Source of the DNA: Miscanthus floridulus
Lineage: Eukaryota; Streptophyta; Magnoliopsida; Poales; Poaceae
Assembly: GCF_019320115.1 (NCBI RefSeq)
Contig: NC_089588.1
Span: forward strand, 121,154,837-121,218,836
DNA length: 64,000 nt
Direction: 5' to 3'
This document shows positions 1 through 12,136 of the stretch, piece after piece. The stretch's first letter is position 1; each line of letters opens with the position of its first letter. Position numbers and translations under genes: made by a program. The notes under the pieces were generated by a model. That model ran no database searches. It was not told where the DNA came from and saw only the letters and a program-made list of their open reading frames with translations.

Positions 1-824
1 GCATTATGACCTTAAAGAGGTTTGCAGGTTAGTTAAATCTGGTCTATAGTTCGCTATTATGGCTGTACGATCCGGTCGATCCCCACTGATGGCACTGTAG
101 ATTGGAGGATGCTAATTAGTAGATTTGTTCTCGATTAGGTGTGACCTTAACTGTTTGCTATGTGTGCAACGGCTAAATAGCCGATCGCCTATGCTTTAAC
201 ACCTACAGTGTCTCTACATGATTCTGTTAAACGTGGGTAGATCTATTTACTTTAAAGTTTTGATTTGTTGTCTTTACCATGGCTGCATCGATTCGGTCAA
301 ACCCCACTGTTAGAAATAGCAGATTAGGTCTGATGAGTTTATAGGTTTGTCTGTGTTAAATAGTTGATTGTTTGCATGTTGTAGTCCATCTTCACTCGAA
401 TCGGCTATTTCAGCCGATCCGCTTTGAGTTTTCACATATATAGCGTGTCTTTCGGAAAGCCTGTCGATGTGTAGATGGTTTTCTAGATTCTAAGGTTTTA
501 GTTTGTTATTATCATCATAGCTGCCATCGATGCGGTTGAACCTCACTGTTGATGGTAATAGATTAGATTCAGAGTGCTTGTAGATCCATTTGTACTATGC
601 AGTCGATTTGTTTGCATGTTATATCCTTTCTCGATTAGATTCATCGGCTCAATGATTCACATCGGTAATATCCACCTAGCTAATAATTTCACGTACATCT
701 ACGGGCATTGTATTTATCAACATAAAATCAATCGGTTAACCCTGCGTTGAAGCTAAGCGGATCTCTGGGCTCATCCTAAGCAGATCCTTTCGGCTTGCTG
801 TCCGTCGACATTTTCATGCCCACA
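1..824 (+). repeat. LTR1: partial first LTR of Tat-like Ty3/gypsy element
   Basis: The window opens inside this LTR; base 1 aligns with about 13799 in the complete LTR at 12951-14835. It ends in CCCACA at 824, followed by a primer-binding-like site. It contains repeated phrases such as GCATCGATTCGGTC and GCCGATCC. From 244 to 824 it is nearly identical to 6661-7241 but visibly diverged from 12951-14835. That pattern is expected if the middle LTR was copied from this one by a late duplication, while the outer LTR pair is older. Confidence 0.85.
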
Positions 825-828
825 CATG

Positions 829-851
829 TTTTGGCACGCCTAGTGGGACAC
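829..851 (+). other. Primer binding site of gypsy unit 1
   Basis: The sequence TTGGCACGCCTAGTGGGAC starts a few bases after the LTR end. It has the form of the TTGGCGCGCC-AGGTGGGG type PBS seen in grass gypsy elements, with decay. The matching site of unit 2 is at 7246-7268. The priming tRNA was not identified. Confidence 0.6.
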
Positions 852-861
852 CACAATTGTC

Positions 862-3180
862 ATGGCGACTTACAGCAACAATAACATCATTATGGTGCCT
901 TATGAAGACCTACCTAATAAAGATAAAGATGTCATCAGCAAAGCCATAGAAGAATTTTAGAACAAATGTTTGTTGTCCTACACCAAGACACGTGACAATA
1001 AAATTATTTAGAAATATCCACTACCGAGCGTTCTGTTGCATGGGTAGACAGATGCAGATGAAGTTGAAGACAGACGTTTCTTCGTAGAGGCTGTAAACAA
1101 GTTTGTCCATGATGCCATGTCAAATCATAATGAAGTTTTCTTGAATACATTCCACAACACCCTAAAAGAGGTGTTTCATGGGTTTCCAGTTGATCAAGTT
1201 GGGCCGACTTATTACAATATTCCACATCCGTCGACTTAGGGGACTAATCAAGCCGGTACTAGCCATCAAGAAGCAACAGCAGCTGGTAATGATGATGTCT
1301 AGGTGGTTCAGGGCTCATCTAAGCAAGTTTAGTGTGAAACTACTAATCAGATACAGTATAATCCTAGATCGTCAGAACAGCATGTGCAACAGCCGACGGG
1401 ACTAGTTTAGAATCAAATGGTCAATTTTGGCACATCAGGCTAGATAACATCGTCGGCTCAAAGAATAGTACCATCAGTTCAAAGGATTCATAGAGATATA
1501 GATCCTAATATCTATAACCAGAGACTTCAAGCAGCAAACCAGCAAATGACCTAGCAGATAAAGATTCCACAAGGGTATCATTATGGCGTAGATTACAACA
1601 CCCTTCACATGATTCCCAATCCAGGGTATCAAAGTACCCAAAATTTTAATCCATAGATGGGTCAGCAATTACAGAGAAATTCAAATTCAAATGCTGATGA
1701 GTTGTTGCTTAGAGTGACCGAAATGATGAAGAATCAATTTGATTTCAAGCCAAAAGAGCATACCTTCTCATACAAACGTCCATATCCAGAGTGGTATGAT
1801 TTAGTCACTCTCCCTACAAATTACAGGCTCCCGGAGTTTGCCAAGTTCACTAGCCAAGGTAGCACAAGTACGATAGAACATGTGAGTCGGTATCTTACAT
1901 AGTTGGGTGAAGCATCCATTGAAGAGGCCCATCGAGTTCGTTTCTTCTCTTTGTCTCTGTTAGGGCCAGCCTTCACTTGATTTTCATCAGTGCTAGTTAA
2001 CTCCATTGCCAATTGGGCTGACCCAGAGAAAAAGTTTCATACATATTTTTATACTGGGATAGGAGAAAAGAAAATTACCGATTTGATGACTATAAGGTAG
2101 AGAACTAATGAATCGGGCATCGAGTTTCTTCAGAGGTTCCGAGAGACCTGAAATTTGTGCTTCTCACTGAACTTAACTGATGATTAGCTGGCTTTTTGTC
2201 TATTCAAGGAATGTTACCAACATGGAGAGAGAAGCTGTAGGGACAAGAGTTTGACAATTTAGGTCAGTTGGCTCAACGAGTGGCAGCGCTTAATAGCCAA
2301 TTTCAAAACATGCGTAGAGATACCCGATTCGAGAAGAATGCCACAATGGCCGAAACCCATAATCCATATTCGATTGATGATGGCTATAAAAACGATGAAG
2401 AAGAAGAGGTTGCTGTGGCCGAATAGAATTGGGGTAAGAAGACAGTAATGGTGCAAAATCCTTGGGGAAGAGGAGTCGAAGAGAGCTATGATTTCGATGT
2501 CACAAAATTAGACAAGCTCTTCGATTTCTTGCTCGAGAAAGGACAGATCAAGTTGCCCGATAATCATGCTATGTTGTCTCCTGATTAGTTGAAGAATAAG
2601 AAGTTCTACAAATTTCATAATGCTACTTATCATTCCACTAATGAGTGCAGAGTTTTCCGACAACATATACAGAGGGATATTCAGCAAGGAAGGCTCAAAT
2701 TTAATACGTCTCGAAAGATGAAAGTTGATGATAATCCTTTCCCAAGAGATCAGAATATGGTTGATGCTATGCTGCTCAAAGGGAAGACTAAAGTCCTAAC
2801 ATCAGTTAGATCAAAAGAAATTGAACAATCGATCCTGAGATACAAATATAGGCTGATGAATATAGAGAGGTTAGAAGGCATCATGACCAACAAAAGAGCT
2901 GATATGAGTAAATAGAAATGTTGAAGGATGGTGCGACAAGGCCGCATGTTACATCTCGAATTTTGTTGAATAAATGGCAGCGGCAGAAGAAAAAGGATTA
3001 TCAGTGTTGGTTAGAAGACCAAGAATACCAGCGTCAACAGGAAAAAGAGAGGTATGAAAGAAAGCAAGCTGAATCACATTGGAATTGTCCTTTCTTCAGA
3101 CATTGCTGGAACAAAGGTTTGAAATTGCCTACTAGAAATAACTGTCCAGAGTGCAATGAACAATATTGGGAGTTTAGGTA
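862..3180 (+). pseudogene. Tat-lineage gypsy gag and zinc-finger region, unit 1
   Basis: A gag-like frame starts at ATG 862 in the expected place after the PBS. It stays in one frame to about 2205, broken only by stops (TAG at 958, 1007, 1041, 1299, 1407, 1654 and 1900; TGA near 1978 and 2148). The frame then shifts near 2210 and again near 2917. The capsid-like part is about 1657-2200. A Cys-rich knuckle lies at about 3084-3165: CPFFRHCW, then CPEC after a 13-residue spacer. This knuckle is characteristic of Tat-lineage polyproteins. Most stops sit where a CAG glutamine codon is expected. No functional product is possible. Confidence 0.85.
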
Positions 3181-4868
3181 ATCTCAAGCCAACCGCCGAT
3201 CTATCCATGCTCAAGATGAGTATCATCATAGTAACATGAATCGACGCTTAAAAAATAGAAGTGTTCATGATCGGCTTGGAAAACGGGTTGTTGATCAAAA
3301 CTAGGCTGATTATGGAGAAGAAGATAATGAAGAAGAATACGTTTGGCAAGAAGGCCAATGGTGTCCAGGAGGTTTGACAAGAAGCCAGAAAAGAAGGATG
3401 CAATGCCGAAGGAATAGAGAGCTAGAACAGGCATAGGCATCTGGTAGATATTAGGTGTGGCGTGCTAAGCAAATAGCCGATAGGAGATAACCATCGGCTA
3501 ATATTCAAATGGCTTTTCTGTTGCCATCAGAATTCAATACTCCAGCAAATCAAGAAGTTTATTCAGATTTTGATGAATCAGAGTATGAGGAAATAGTTGC
3601 CAAGTTGACAGTTATACAACAGACAATATTCGATAAGCCAGTCAAGCATCGGCACTTAAAGGCTTTATATGTAAAAGGTTTTATTGACAAGAAGCTGATG
3701 AGAAAGATGTTGGTAGATGGAGGTGCTTCTGTCAATCTTATGCCTTACACCACTTTTAGCAAGCTTGGCAAGGGGCCATGAGATTTGATTGAAACTGATA
3801 TGATGCTTGAGGATTTCAAAGGTAATGCATCTAAGACCAGGGGGCAATGAACGTCGAATTGACAATCGAAAGTAAAACTTTGCTCACTACATTCTTTGTC
3901 ATTGATGGAAAAGGGTCATACAGTCTACTCCTTGGTCATGATTGGATTCATGCAAATAGTTGTGTGCCATCAACCAAGCATCAATATTTGATTCAATGGC
4001 ATGGAGATGATGTCGAGCTGGTTCACGCTGATGAATTTGTGAGTATCGCAACAGCCGATCCAGTATATTAGGAGTTAGAAGACTTCGAGTGTCTTTCTAG
4101 CAAGCTATGGGAAAGAGGCTTCATTAAAGTCAATGATGAAAGCCAACAGTCGATCCAAGCAGTCGACTTTGAGAATTTGTTTTAATGGATAATCCAATAG
4201 ATGGTACAGATGGTAAACTAGGACATGGCTTTACGTCGGCTGATGAATTGGAAGAAATAAATATTGGTTCTGGATATAGGCCTAGGCTGACGTATGTAAG
4301 TGCCAAGTTGGGTCCTTAGTATAAGCAAGAGTTAGTGGGTTTATTAAAGGAATTTAAAGATTATTTTGCTTGGGAATACTATGAGATGCCTGGTCTAGAC
4401 CGATCGATTGTTGAACATCGGTTGCCAATCAAACCTAGATATTGACCGTTTAAACAAGCTCCGAGGAGATTCAACCCAAACGTTCTTGATGATATCAAAA
4501 AGGAGACTGAGAGGTTGCTAGAAGCAAAATTTATCCGACCGTGCCGATATGTAGAATGGATATCGAATGTTGTTCCTGTGTATAAGAAAAATGGGAAGTT
4601 AAGAGTTTGAATCGATTTTAGAGATCTGAACAAAGCTACACCCATGGATGGTTATCTGATGTCGATAGCCGATATGTTGGTAGATGCAGCAGCCGGACAT
4701 AAGGTTATTAGTTTCATGGACGGCAATGCAGGATATAACCAAATTATTATGGCTGAGGAAGACATAACGAAAACAAACTTTTAGATGCCCTGGCACAATC
4801 AGTTTATTGGAATGGGTTATGATGACCTTTGGTTTGAAGAATGCCGGTGCAACTTATCAGAGGGCAAT
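3181..4868 (+). pseudogene. Tat-lineage gypsy protease and truncated reverse transcriptase, unit 1
   Basis: The retropepsin active site reads LVDGGASVNLMP at about 3710-3745, with a flap-side LLLGHDW near 3930. A frameshift near 3845 separates them. RT follows from about 4320: FAWEYYEMPGL, then RPCRYVEWISNVVPV, KNGKLRV and DFRDLNKATPMDGY. The N-terminal RT blocks and the FGLKNAGATYQRAMN block are recognisable, the last after a frameshift near 4783. The sequence leaves RT homology at about 4868, before the catalytic YxDD box. RNase H and integrase are absent from this unit, so it cannot transpose by itself. Confidence 0.85.
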
Positions 4869-5669
4869 GAATGGCAGCACCATGACAAACACTGTGAAGA
4901 GCGACCTCCCTGACATGGTTTAGGATATCGTACAAGCGAACCACCAGCACGGCACCCATGGCGTTGACGAATCCTGTCGCGTGCTCCGTAGCTGATCTGA
5001 GGCTTTCCAGCTGGGCCGATAGGTCTAAAAAGATTTATGGAAGGGATGATCAAGATCTTGAAGACAAAAAACTAAGAAGAAACAGAAAACTATGGTAGGC
5101 ATCTCACCCATGATTCTAGCCTCGACGTTGGCCAACTTCTCCTCCACCTAGTTGGCCTTGGAGGGTGATCGGCGCTGAGCCATGGCCAGAGCCGATTCCA
5201 TGATGGAGAGGCAGTCGGTGAGCTTGTGGCCAGCCCGATCGATGGAGGCAATCAGATCGTCGTTGTCGATCCACCTCGTTGGGTTGTAGGAGAGCTGGCG
5301 GTGAATTGTTGATGAGGACGACCCCGGAAGTTGAGTGGAGTTGGCCCTATGCTCTGGGGCAATGGGAGCATCCCGGGTTGCACCCTCCTGATGATGAAGG
5401 CCCTGGAATGGAGACACAAACCCATTAAAGGCCTCCTCAGTAGACCTCTTGCCATTCTCCATGACTTCAAACCTATGGGAAAGCATAATCACACCAAAGA
5501 CATGGATGGTTTGGGACGAAGCAGGTTGTTTTTCGATCCACAACCATGGCCCATATATATAGCCCAATAGGTAAGAAGATGGGTTCATCCGGGTTGTGGA
5601 ATTAAAATCAGATATGGAAACGGATCGACACTCCAGAAATTTAGGGGATGGATCACGAAGAGATAACAA
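4869..5669 (-). pseudogene. Antisense spliced gene fragment inside gypsy element, unit 1
   Basis: Read on the minus strand, an open frame runs 5669 to 5148, is cut by one TAG (CAG expected, 5145-5147), and continues as VEEKLANVEARIM to 5108. A good donor (G|GTGAGAT, 5107) and acceptor (TTTTTAG|AC, 5025) bound an 83-nt intron. Splicing joins the frame to DLSAQLESLRSATEHATG and runs on to about 4870, where it meets RT sequence. A TATATATA at about 5553 precedes the methionine of MLSHRFEV, so the true start may be there rather than upstream. The product is coiled-coil-like and of unknown function. Tat elements often carry an extra antisense ORF, which is one explanation; gene capture is the other. 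Confidence 0.55.
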
Positions 5670-6535
5670 ATTAGGACTTATTGCTTCCCATAATTACAAA
5701 ATATTGTGAGATTGATACGAAAGGTTTACATTGATTGACGATCAACCCACTAAGGTTTCTTTGGATTTAAGGGAGTCCGGATCCCCACAAGGCCGAAGGT
5801 CATCATGGACCAAGTCATATTGGCCCATTGATAAAATTGCATCAAGAAAAGAGGAAAGGCCGCCTGCTTAAAAGATGCCTATATACCCAACCAATTTCTT
5901 GATGACTGGGAAACAATAGGAAAGAAAGTCGCCTACTAAAAGATGTTCATTTCTCGGTGGCTAGGAAACCGTGGGAAAGAAGTCTGTGGTTTTCCTGATG
6001 GGCATTTGATGAAGCAAACAAGGGAAAGGTGTCCACACATTTTAGCCCTTGCAAACACTAGAACAACTCTACGATCATGGTGAGAAAACTCATGTGATGT
6101 CACAAGAATTCTTCTAAACGTAGTAGCTGATCCTCTTGCCCAACAAGGCACTGAAATGAGCGACACAATCACCCTATGCATAAGAATTCTTCTAACCACT
6201 CAAGATCCTCATAGCAAGGAATTAGACCATGGAAGGTCTAGCGAAGCTAGGGGCACTCGAGGAAGCGAGAAGAAGAGAAACATAACTGAGTTGTTGAGTT
6301 GCTCTCGCTAGAGTCGGATAGACATTTATAGTTGGTCTGGAAAGATGGATCCAAGCACCCGTGAAGCAATGATGCTCTCGTAAAACTTTGAAGCATGGGC
6401 TCATAAGCTGGCAAAGACGGTGACACATAGTAGACCCTAGATCAAGATTCTCTACCCATAACTATGGACCTATCGGAGGTATAGGCATGGTAATTTTGGA
6501 ATAAAATTACTTTTATCCCAAAATTGGGGGGCATA
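5670..6535 (+). other. Non-coding gypsy 3' region and polypurine tract, unit 1
   Basis: I see no credible ORF here. The segment ends with AAATTGGGGGGCATA, a polypurine-tract-like run directly before the TGTTTACACC that begins the middle LTR. Unit 2 holds the same segment at 12137-12950. Confidence 0.6.
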
Positions 6536-7241
6536 TGTTTACACCAGAATTTGGGAAGAAGAATGCAGGAACTCAAAGCTCCCAAGATCGTGTCATTAAG
6601 GAATCGATTGCATAAAGGTCGATATCAGCTGATTCAAATGTAGTACTAGAATTGGCTCTCTATTTACTTTAAAGTTTTGATTTGTTGTCTTTACCATGGC
6701 TGCATCGATTCGGTCAAACCCCACTGTTAGAAATAGCAGATTAGGTCTGATGAGTTTATAGGTTTGTCTGTGTTAAATAGTTGATTGTTTGCATGTTGTA
6801 GTCCATCTTCACTCGAATCGGCTATTTCAGCCGATCCGCTTTGAGTTTTCACATATATAGCGTGTCTTTCGGAAAGCCTGTCGATGTGTAGATGGTTTTC
6901 TAGATTCTAAGGTTTTAGTTTGTTATTATCATCATAGCTGCCATCGATGCGGTTGAACCTCACTATTGATGGTAATAGATTAGATTCAGAGTGCTTGTAG
7001 ATCCATTTGTACTATGCAGTCGATTTGTTTGCATGTTATATCCTTTCTCGATTAGATTCATCGGCTCAATGATTCACATCGGTAATATCCACCTAGCTAA
7101 TAATTTCACGTACATCTACGGGCATTGTATTTATCAACATAAAATCAATCGGTTAACCCTGCGTTGAAGCTAAGCGGATCTCTGGGCTCATCCTAAGCAG
7201 ATCCTTTCGGCTTGCTGTCCGTCGACATTTTCATGCCCACA
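6536..7241 (+). repeat. LTR2: chimeric, internally deleted LTR between the tandem units
   Basis: It begins TGTTTACACC like the complete LTR and matches its first 125 bp (12951-13075). It then jumps at 6660/6661 to sequence equivalent to base 244 of LTR1, skipping about 970 bp. The skipped part of LTR3 contains the TATAAATA box (13253-13260), so this LTR lacks a promoter. A three-base TCT is shared by both parental sequences at the join. The junction marks the duplication breakpoint. Confidence 0.85.
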
Positions 7242-7245
7242 CATG

Positions 7246-7268
7246 TTTTGGCACGCCTAGTGGGACAC
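7246..7268 (+). other. Primer binding site of gypsy unit 2
   Basis: Identical in form and position to the unit 1 site (TTGGCACGCCTAGTGGGAC), directly after LTR2. Confidence 0.55.
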
Positions 7269-7278
7269 CACAATCGTC

Positions 7279-9597
7279 ATGGCGACTTACAGCAACAATA
7301 ACATCATTATGGTGCCTTATGAAGACCTACCTAATAAAGATAAAGATGTCATCAGCAAAGCCATAGAAGAATTTTAGAACAAATGTTTGTTGTCCTACAC
7401 CAAGACACGTGACAATAAAATTATTTAGAAATATCCACTACCGAGCGTTCTGTTGCATGGGTAGACAGATGCAGATGAAGTTGAAGACAGACGTTTCTTC
7501 GTAGAGGCTGTAAACAAGTTTGTCCATGATGCCATGTCAAATCATAATGAAGTTTTCTTGAATACATTCCACAACACCCTAAAAGAGGTGTTTCATGGGT
7601 TTCCAGTTGATCAAGTTGGGCCGGCTTATTACAATATTCCACATCCGTTGACTTAGGGGACTAATCAAGCCGGTACTAGCCATCAAGAAGCAACAGCAGC
7701 TGGTAATGATGATGTCTAGGTGGTTCAGGGCTCATCTAAGCAAGTTCAGTGTGAAACTACTAATCAGATACAGTATAATCCTAGATCGTCAAAACAGCAT
7801 GTGCAACAGCCGACGGGACTAGTTTAGAATCAAATGGTCAATTTTGGCACATCAGGCTAGATAACATCGTCGGCTCAAAGAATAGCACCATCAGTTCAAA
7901 GGATTCATAGAGATATAGATCCTAATATCTATAACCAGAGACTTCAAGCAGCAAACCAGCAAATGACCTAGCAGATAAAGATTCCACAAGGGTATCATTA
8001 TGGCGTAGATTACAACACCCTTCACATGATTCCCAATCCAGGGTATCAAAGTACCCAAAATTTTAATCCATAGATGGGTCAGCAATTACAGAGAAATTCA
8101 AATTTAAATGCTGATGAGTTGTTGCTTAGAGTGACCGAAATGATGAAGAATCAATTTGATTTCAAGCCAAAAGAGCATACCTTCTCATACAAACGTCCAT
8201 ATCCAGAGTGGTATGATTTAGTCACTCTCCCTACAAATTACAGGCTCCCGGAGTTTGCCAAGTTCACTAGCCAAGATAGCACAAGTACGATAGAACATGT
8301 GAGTCGGTATCTTACATAGTTGGGTGAAGCATCCATTGAAGAGGCCCATCGAGTTCGTTTCTTCTCTTTGTCTCTGTTAGGGCCAGCCTTCACTTGGTTT
8401 TCATCAGTGCTAGTTAACTCCATTGCCAATTGGGCTGACCCAGAGAAAAAATTTCATACATATTTTTATACTGGGATAGGAGAAAAGAAAATTACCGATT
8501 TGATGACTATAAGGTAGAGAACTAATGAATCGGGCATCGAGTTTCTTCAGAGGTTCCGAGAGACCTGAAATTTGTGCTTCTCACTGAACTTAACTGATGA
8601 TTAGCTGGCTTTTTGTCTGTTCAAGGAATGTTACCAACATGGAGAGAGAAGCTGTAGGGACAAGAGTTTGACAATTTAGGTCAGTTGGCTCAACGAGTGG
8701 CAGCGCTTAATAGCCAATTTCAAAACATGCGTAGAGATACCCGATTCGAGAAGAATGCCACAATGGCCGAAACCCATAATCCATATTCGATTGATGATGG
8801 CTATAAAAACGATGAAGAAGAAGAGGTTGCTGTGGCCGAATAGAATTGGGGTAAGAAGACAGTAATGGTGCAAAATCCTTGGGGAAGAGGAGTCGAAGAG
8901 AGCTATGATTTCGATGTCACAAAATTAGACAAGCTCTTCGATTTCTTGCTCGAGAAAGGACAGATCAAGTTGCCCGATAATCATGCTATGTTGTCTCCTG
9001 ATTAGTTGAAGAATAAGAAGTTCTACAAATTTCATAACGCTACTTATCATTCCACTAATGAGTGCAGAGTTTTCCGACAACATATACAGAGGGATATTCA
9101 GCAAGGAAGGCTCAAATTTAATACGTCTCGAAAGATGAAAGTTGATGATAATCCTTTCCCAAGAGATCAGAATATGGTTGATGCTATGCTGCTCAAAGGG
9201 AAGACTAAAGTCCTAACATCAGTTAGATCAAAAGAAATTGAACAGTCGATCCCGAGATACAAATATAGGCTGATGAATATAGAGAGGTTAGAAGGCATCA
9301 TGACCAACAAAAGAGCTGATATGAGTAAATAGAAATGTTGAAGGATGGTGCGACAAGGCCGCATGTTACATCTCGAATTTTGTTGAATAAATGGCAGCGG
9401 CAGAAGAAAAAGGATTATCAGTGTTGGTTAGAAGACCAAGAATACCAGCGTCAACAGGAAAAAGAGAGGTATGAAAGAAAGCAAGCTGAATCACATTGGA
9501 ATTGTCCTTTCTTCAGACATTGCTGGAACGAAGGTTTGAAATTGCCTACTAGAAATAACTGTCCAGAGTGCAATGAACAATATTGGGAGTTTAGGTA
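7279..9597 (+). pseudogene. Tat-lineage gypsy gag and zinc-finger region, unit 2
   Basis: This is the duplicate of 862-3180 with the same TAG stops and the same frameshifts near 8627 and 9334. One difference matters: around 8395 unit 2 keeps TGG (Trp) in the FTWFSS motif, where unit 1 has TGA, so unit 2 is closer to the ancestor there. The Cys knuckle CPFFRHCWNEG...CPEC is kept at about 9501-9582. Not translatable as a whole. Confidence 0.85.
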
Positions 9598-11284
9598 ATC
9601 TCAAGCCAACCGCCGATCTATCCATGCTCAAGATGAGTATCATCATAGTAACATGAATCGACGCTTAAAAATAGAAGTGTTCATGATCGGCTTGGAAAAC
9701 GGGTTGTTGATCAAAACTAGGCTGATTACGGAGAAGAAGATAATGAAGAAGAATACGTTTGGCAAGAAGGCCAATGGTGTCCAGGAGGTTTGACAAGAAG
9801 CCAGAAAAGAAGGATGCAATGCCGAAGGAATAGAGAGCTAGAACAGGCATAGGCATCTGGTAGATATTAGGTGTGGCGTGCTAAGCAAATAGCCGATAGG
9901 AGATAACCATCGGCTAATATTCAAATGGCTTTTCTGTTACCATCAGAATTCAATACTCCAGCAAATCAAGAAGTTTATTCAGATTTTGATGAATCAGAGT
10001 ATGAGGAAATAGTTGCCAAGTTGACAGTTATACAACAGACAATATTCGATAAGCCAGTCAAGCATCGGCACTTAAAGGCTTTATATGTAAAAGGTTTTAT
10101 TGACAGGAAGCTGATGAGAAAGATGTTGGTAGATGGAGGTGCTTCTGTCAATCTTATGCCTTACACCACTTTTAGCAAGCTTGGCAAGGGGCCACGAGAT
10201 TTGATTGAAACTGATATGATGCTTGAGGATTTCAAAGGTAATGCATCTAAGACCAGGGGGCAATGAACGTCGAATTGACAATCGAAAGTAAAACTTTGCT
10301 CACTACATTCTTTGTCATTGATGGAAAAGGGTCATACAGTCTACTCCTTGGTCATGATTGGATTCATGCAAATAGTTGTGTGCCATCAACCAAGCATCAA
10401 TATTTGATTCAATGGCATGGAGATGATGTCGAGCTGGTTCACGCTGATGAATTTGTGAGTATCGCAACAGCCGATCCAGTATATTAGGAGTTAGAAGACT
10501 TCGAGTGTCTTTCTAGCAAGCTATGGGAAAGAGGCTTCATTAAAGTCAATGATGAAAGCCAACAGTCGATCCAAGCAGTCGACTTTGAGAATTTGTTTTA
10601 ATGGATAATCCAATAGATGGTACAGATGGTAAACTAGGACATGGCTTTACGTCGGCTGACGAATTGGAAGAAATAAATATTGGTTCTGGATATAGGCCTG
10701 GGCTGACGTATGTAAGTGCCAAGTTGGGTCCTTAGTATAAGCAAGAGTTAGTGGGTTTATTAAAGGAATTTAAAGATTATTTTGCTTGGGAATACTATGA
10801 GATGCCTGGTCTAGACCGATCGATTGTTGAACATCGGTTGCCAATCAAACCTAGATATTGACCGTTTAAACAAGCTCCGAGGAGATTCAACCCAAACGTT
10901 CTTGATGATATCAAAAAGGAGACTGAGAGGTTGCTAGAAGCAAAATTTATCCGACCGTGCCGATATGTAGAATGGATATCGAATGTTGTTCCTATGTATA
11001 AGAAAAATGGGAAGTTAAGAGTTTGAATCGATTTTAGAGATCTGAACAAAGCTACACCCATGGATGGTTATCCGATGTCGATAGCCGATATGTTGGTAGA
11101 TGCAGCAGCCGGACATAAGGTTATTAGTTTCATGGACGGCAATGCAGGATATAACCAAATTATTATGGCTGAGGAAGACATAACGAAAACAAACTTTTAG
11201 ATGCCCTGGCACAATCAGTTTATTGGAATGGGTTATGATGACCTTTGGTTTGAAGAATGCCGGTGCAACTTATCAGAGGGCAAT
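9598..11284 (+). pseudogene. Tat-lineage gypsy protease and truncated RT, unit 2
   Basis: Duplicate of 3181-4868. Protease motif LVDGGASVNLMP lies at about 10126-10161. The frame stays open slightly longer than in unit 1 because CGA at about 10195 is TGA in the other copy. RT blocks and the truncation before YxDD are the same. No RNase H or integrase follows. Confidence 0.85.
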
Positions 11285-12136
11285 GAATGGCAGCACCATG
11301 ACAAACACTGTGAAGAGCGACCTCCCTGACACGGTTTAGGATATCGTACAAGCGAACCACCAGCACGGCACCCATGGCGTTGACGAATCCTGTCGCGTGC
11401 TCCGTAGCTGATCTGAGGCTTTCCAGCTGGGCCGATAAGTCTAAAAAGATTTATGGAAGGGATGATCAAGATCTTGAAGACAAAAAACTAAGAAGAAACA
11501 GAAAACTATGGTAGGCATCTCACCCATGATTCTAGCCTCGACGTTGGCCAACTTCTCCTCCACCTAGTTGGCCTTGGAGGGTGATCGGCGCTGAGCCATG
11601 GCCAGAGCCGATTCCATGATGGAGAGGCAGTCGGTGAGCTTGTGGCCAGCCCAATCGATGGAGGCAATCAGATCGTCGTTGTTGATCCACCTCGTTGGGT
11701 TGTAGGAGAGCTGGCGGTGAATTGTTGATGAGGACGACCCCGGAAGTTGAGTGGAGTTGGCCCTATGCTCTGGGGCAATGGGAGCATCCCGGGTTGCACC
11801 CTCCTGATGATGAAGGCCCTGGAATGGAGACACAAACCCATTAAAGGCCTCCTCAGTAGACCTCTTGCCATTCTCCATGACTTCAAACCTATGGGAAAGC
11901 ATAATCACACCAAAGACATGGATGGTTTGGGACGAAGCAGGTTGTTTTTCGATCCACAACCATGGCCCATATATATAGCCCAATAGGTAAGAAGATGGGT
12001 TCATCCGGGTTGTGGAATTAAAATCAGATATGGAAACGGATCGACACTCCAGAAATTTAGGGGATGGATCACAAAGAGATAACAAATTAGGACTTATTGC
12101 TTCCCATAATTGCAAAATATTGTGAGATTGATACAA
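11285..12136 (-). pseudogene. Antisense spliced gene fragment inside gypsy element, unit 2
   Basis: Duplicate of the antisense frame at 4869-5669. The minus-strand frame is open from 12136 to 11564 and shares the single TAG with unit 1. The 83-nt intron with GTGAGAT donor and TTTTTAG acceptor is conserved. Residues INNDDLIASIDWAGHKL correspond to IDNDDLIASIDRAGHKL in unit 1. It has no more claim to function than its twin. Confidence 0.55.

Noticed and set aside
862..4868. A reassigned TAG codon (TAG read as Gln) in the gypsy polyprotein
   Set aside because: TGA and frameshift lesions are present too, CAG codons remain, and the nuclear plant setting gives no reason for reassignment; methylation-driven decay explains it better.
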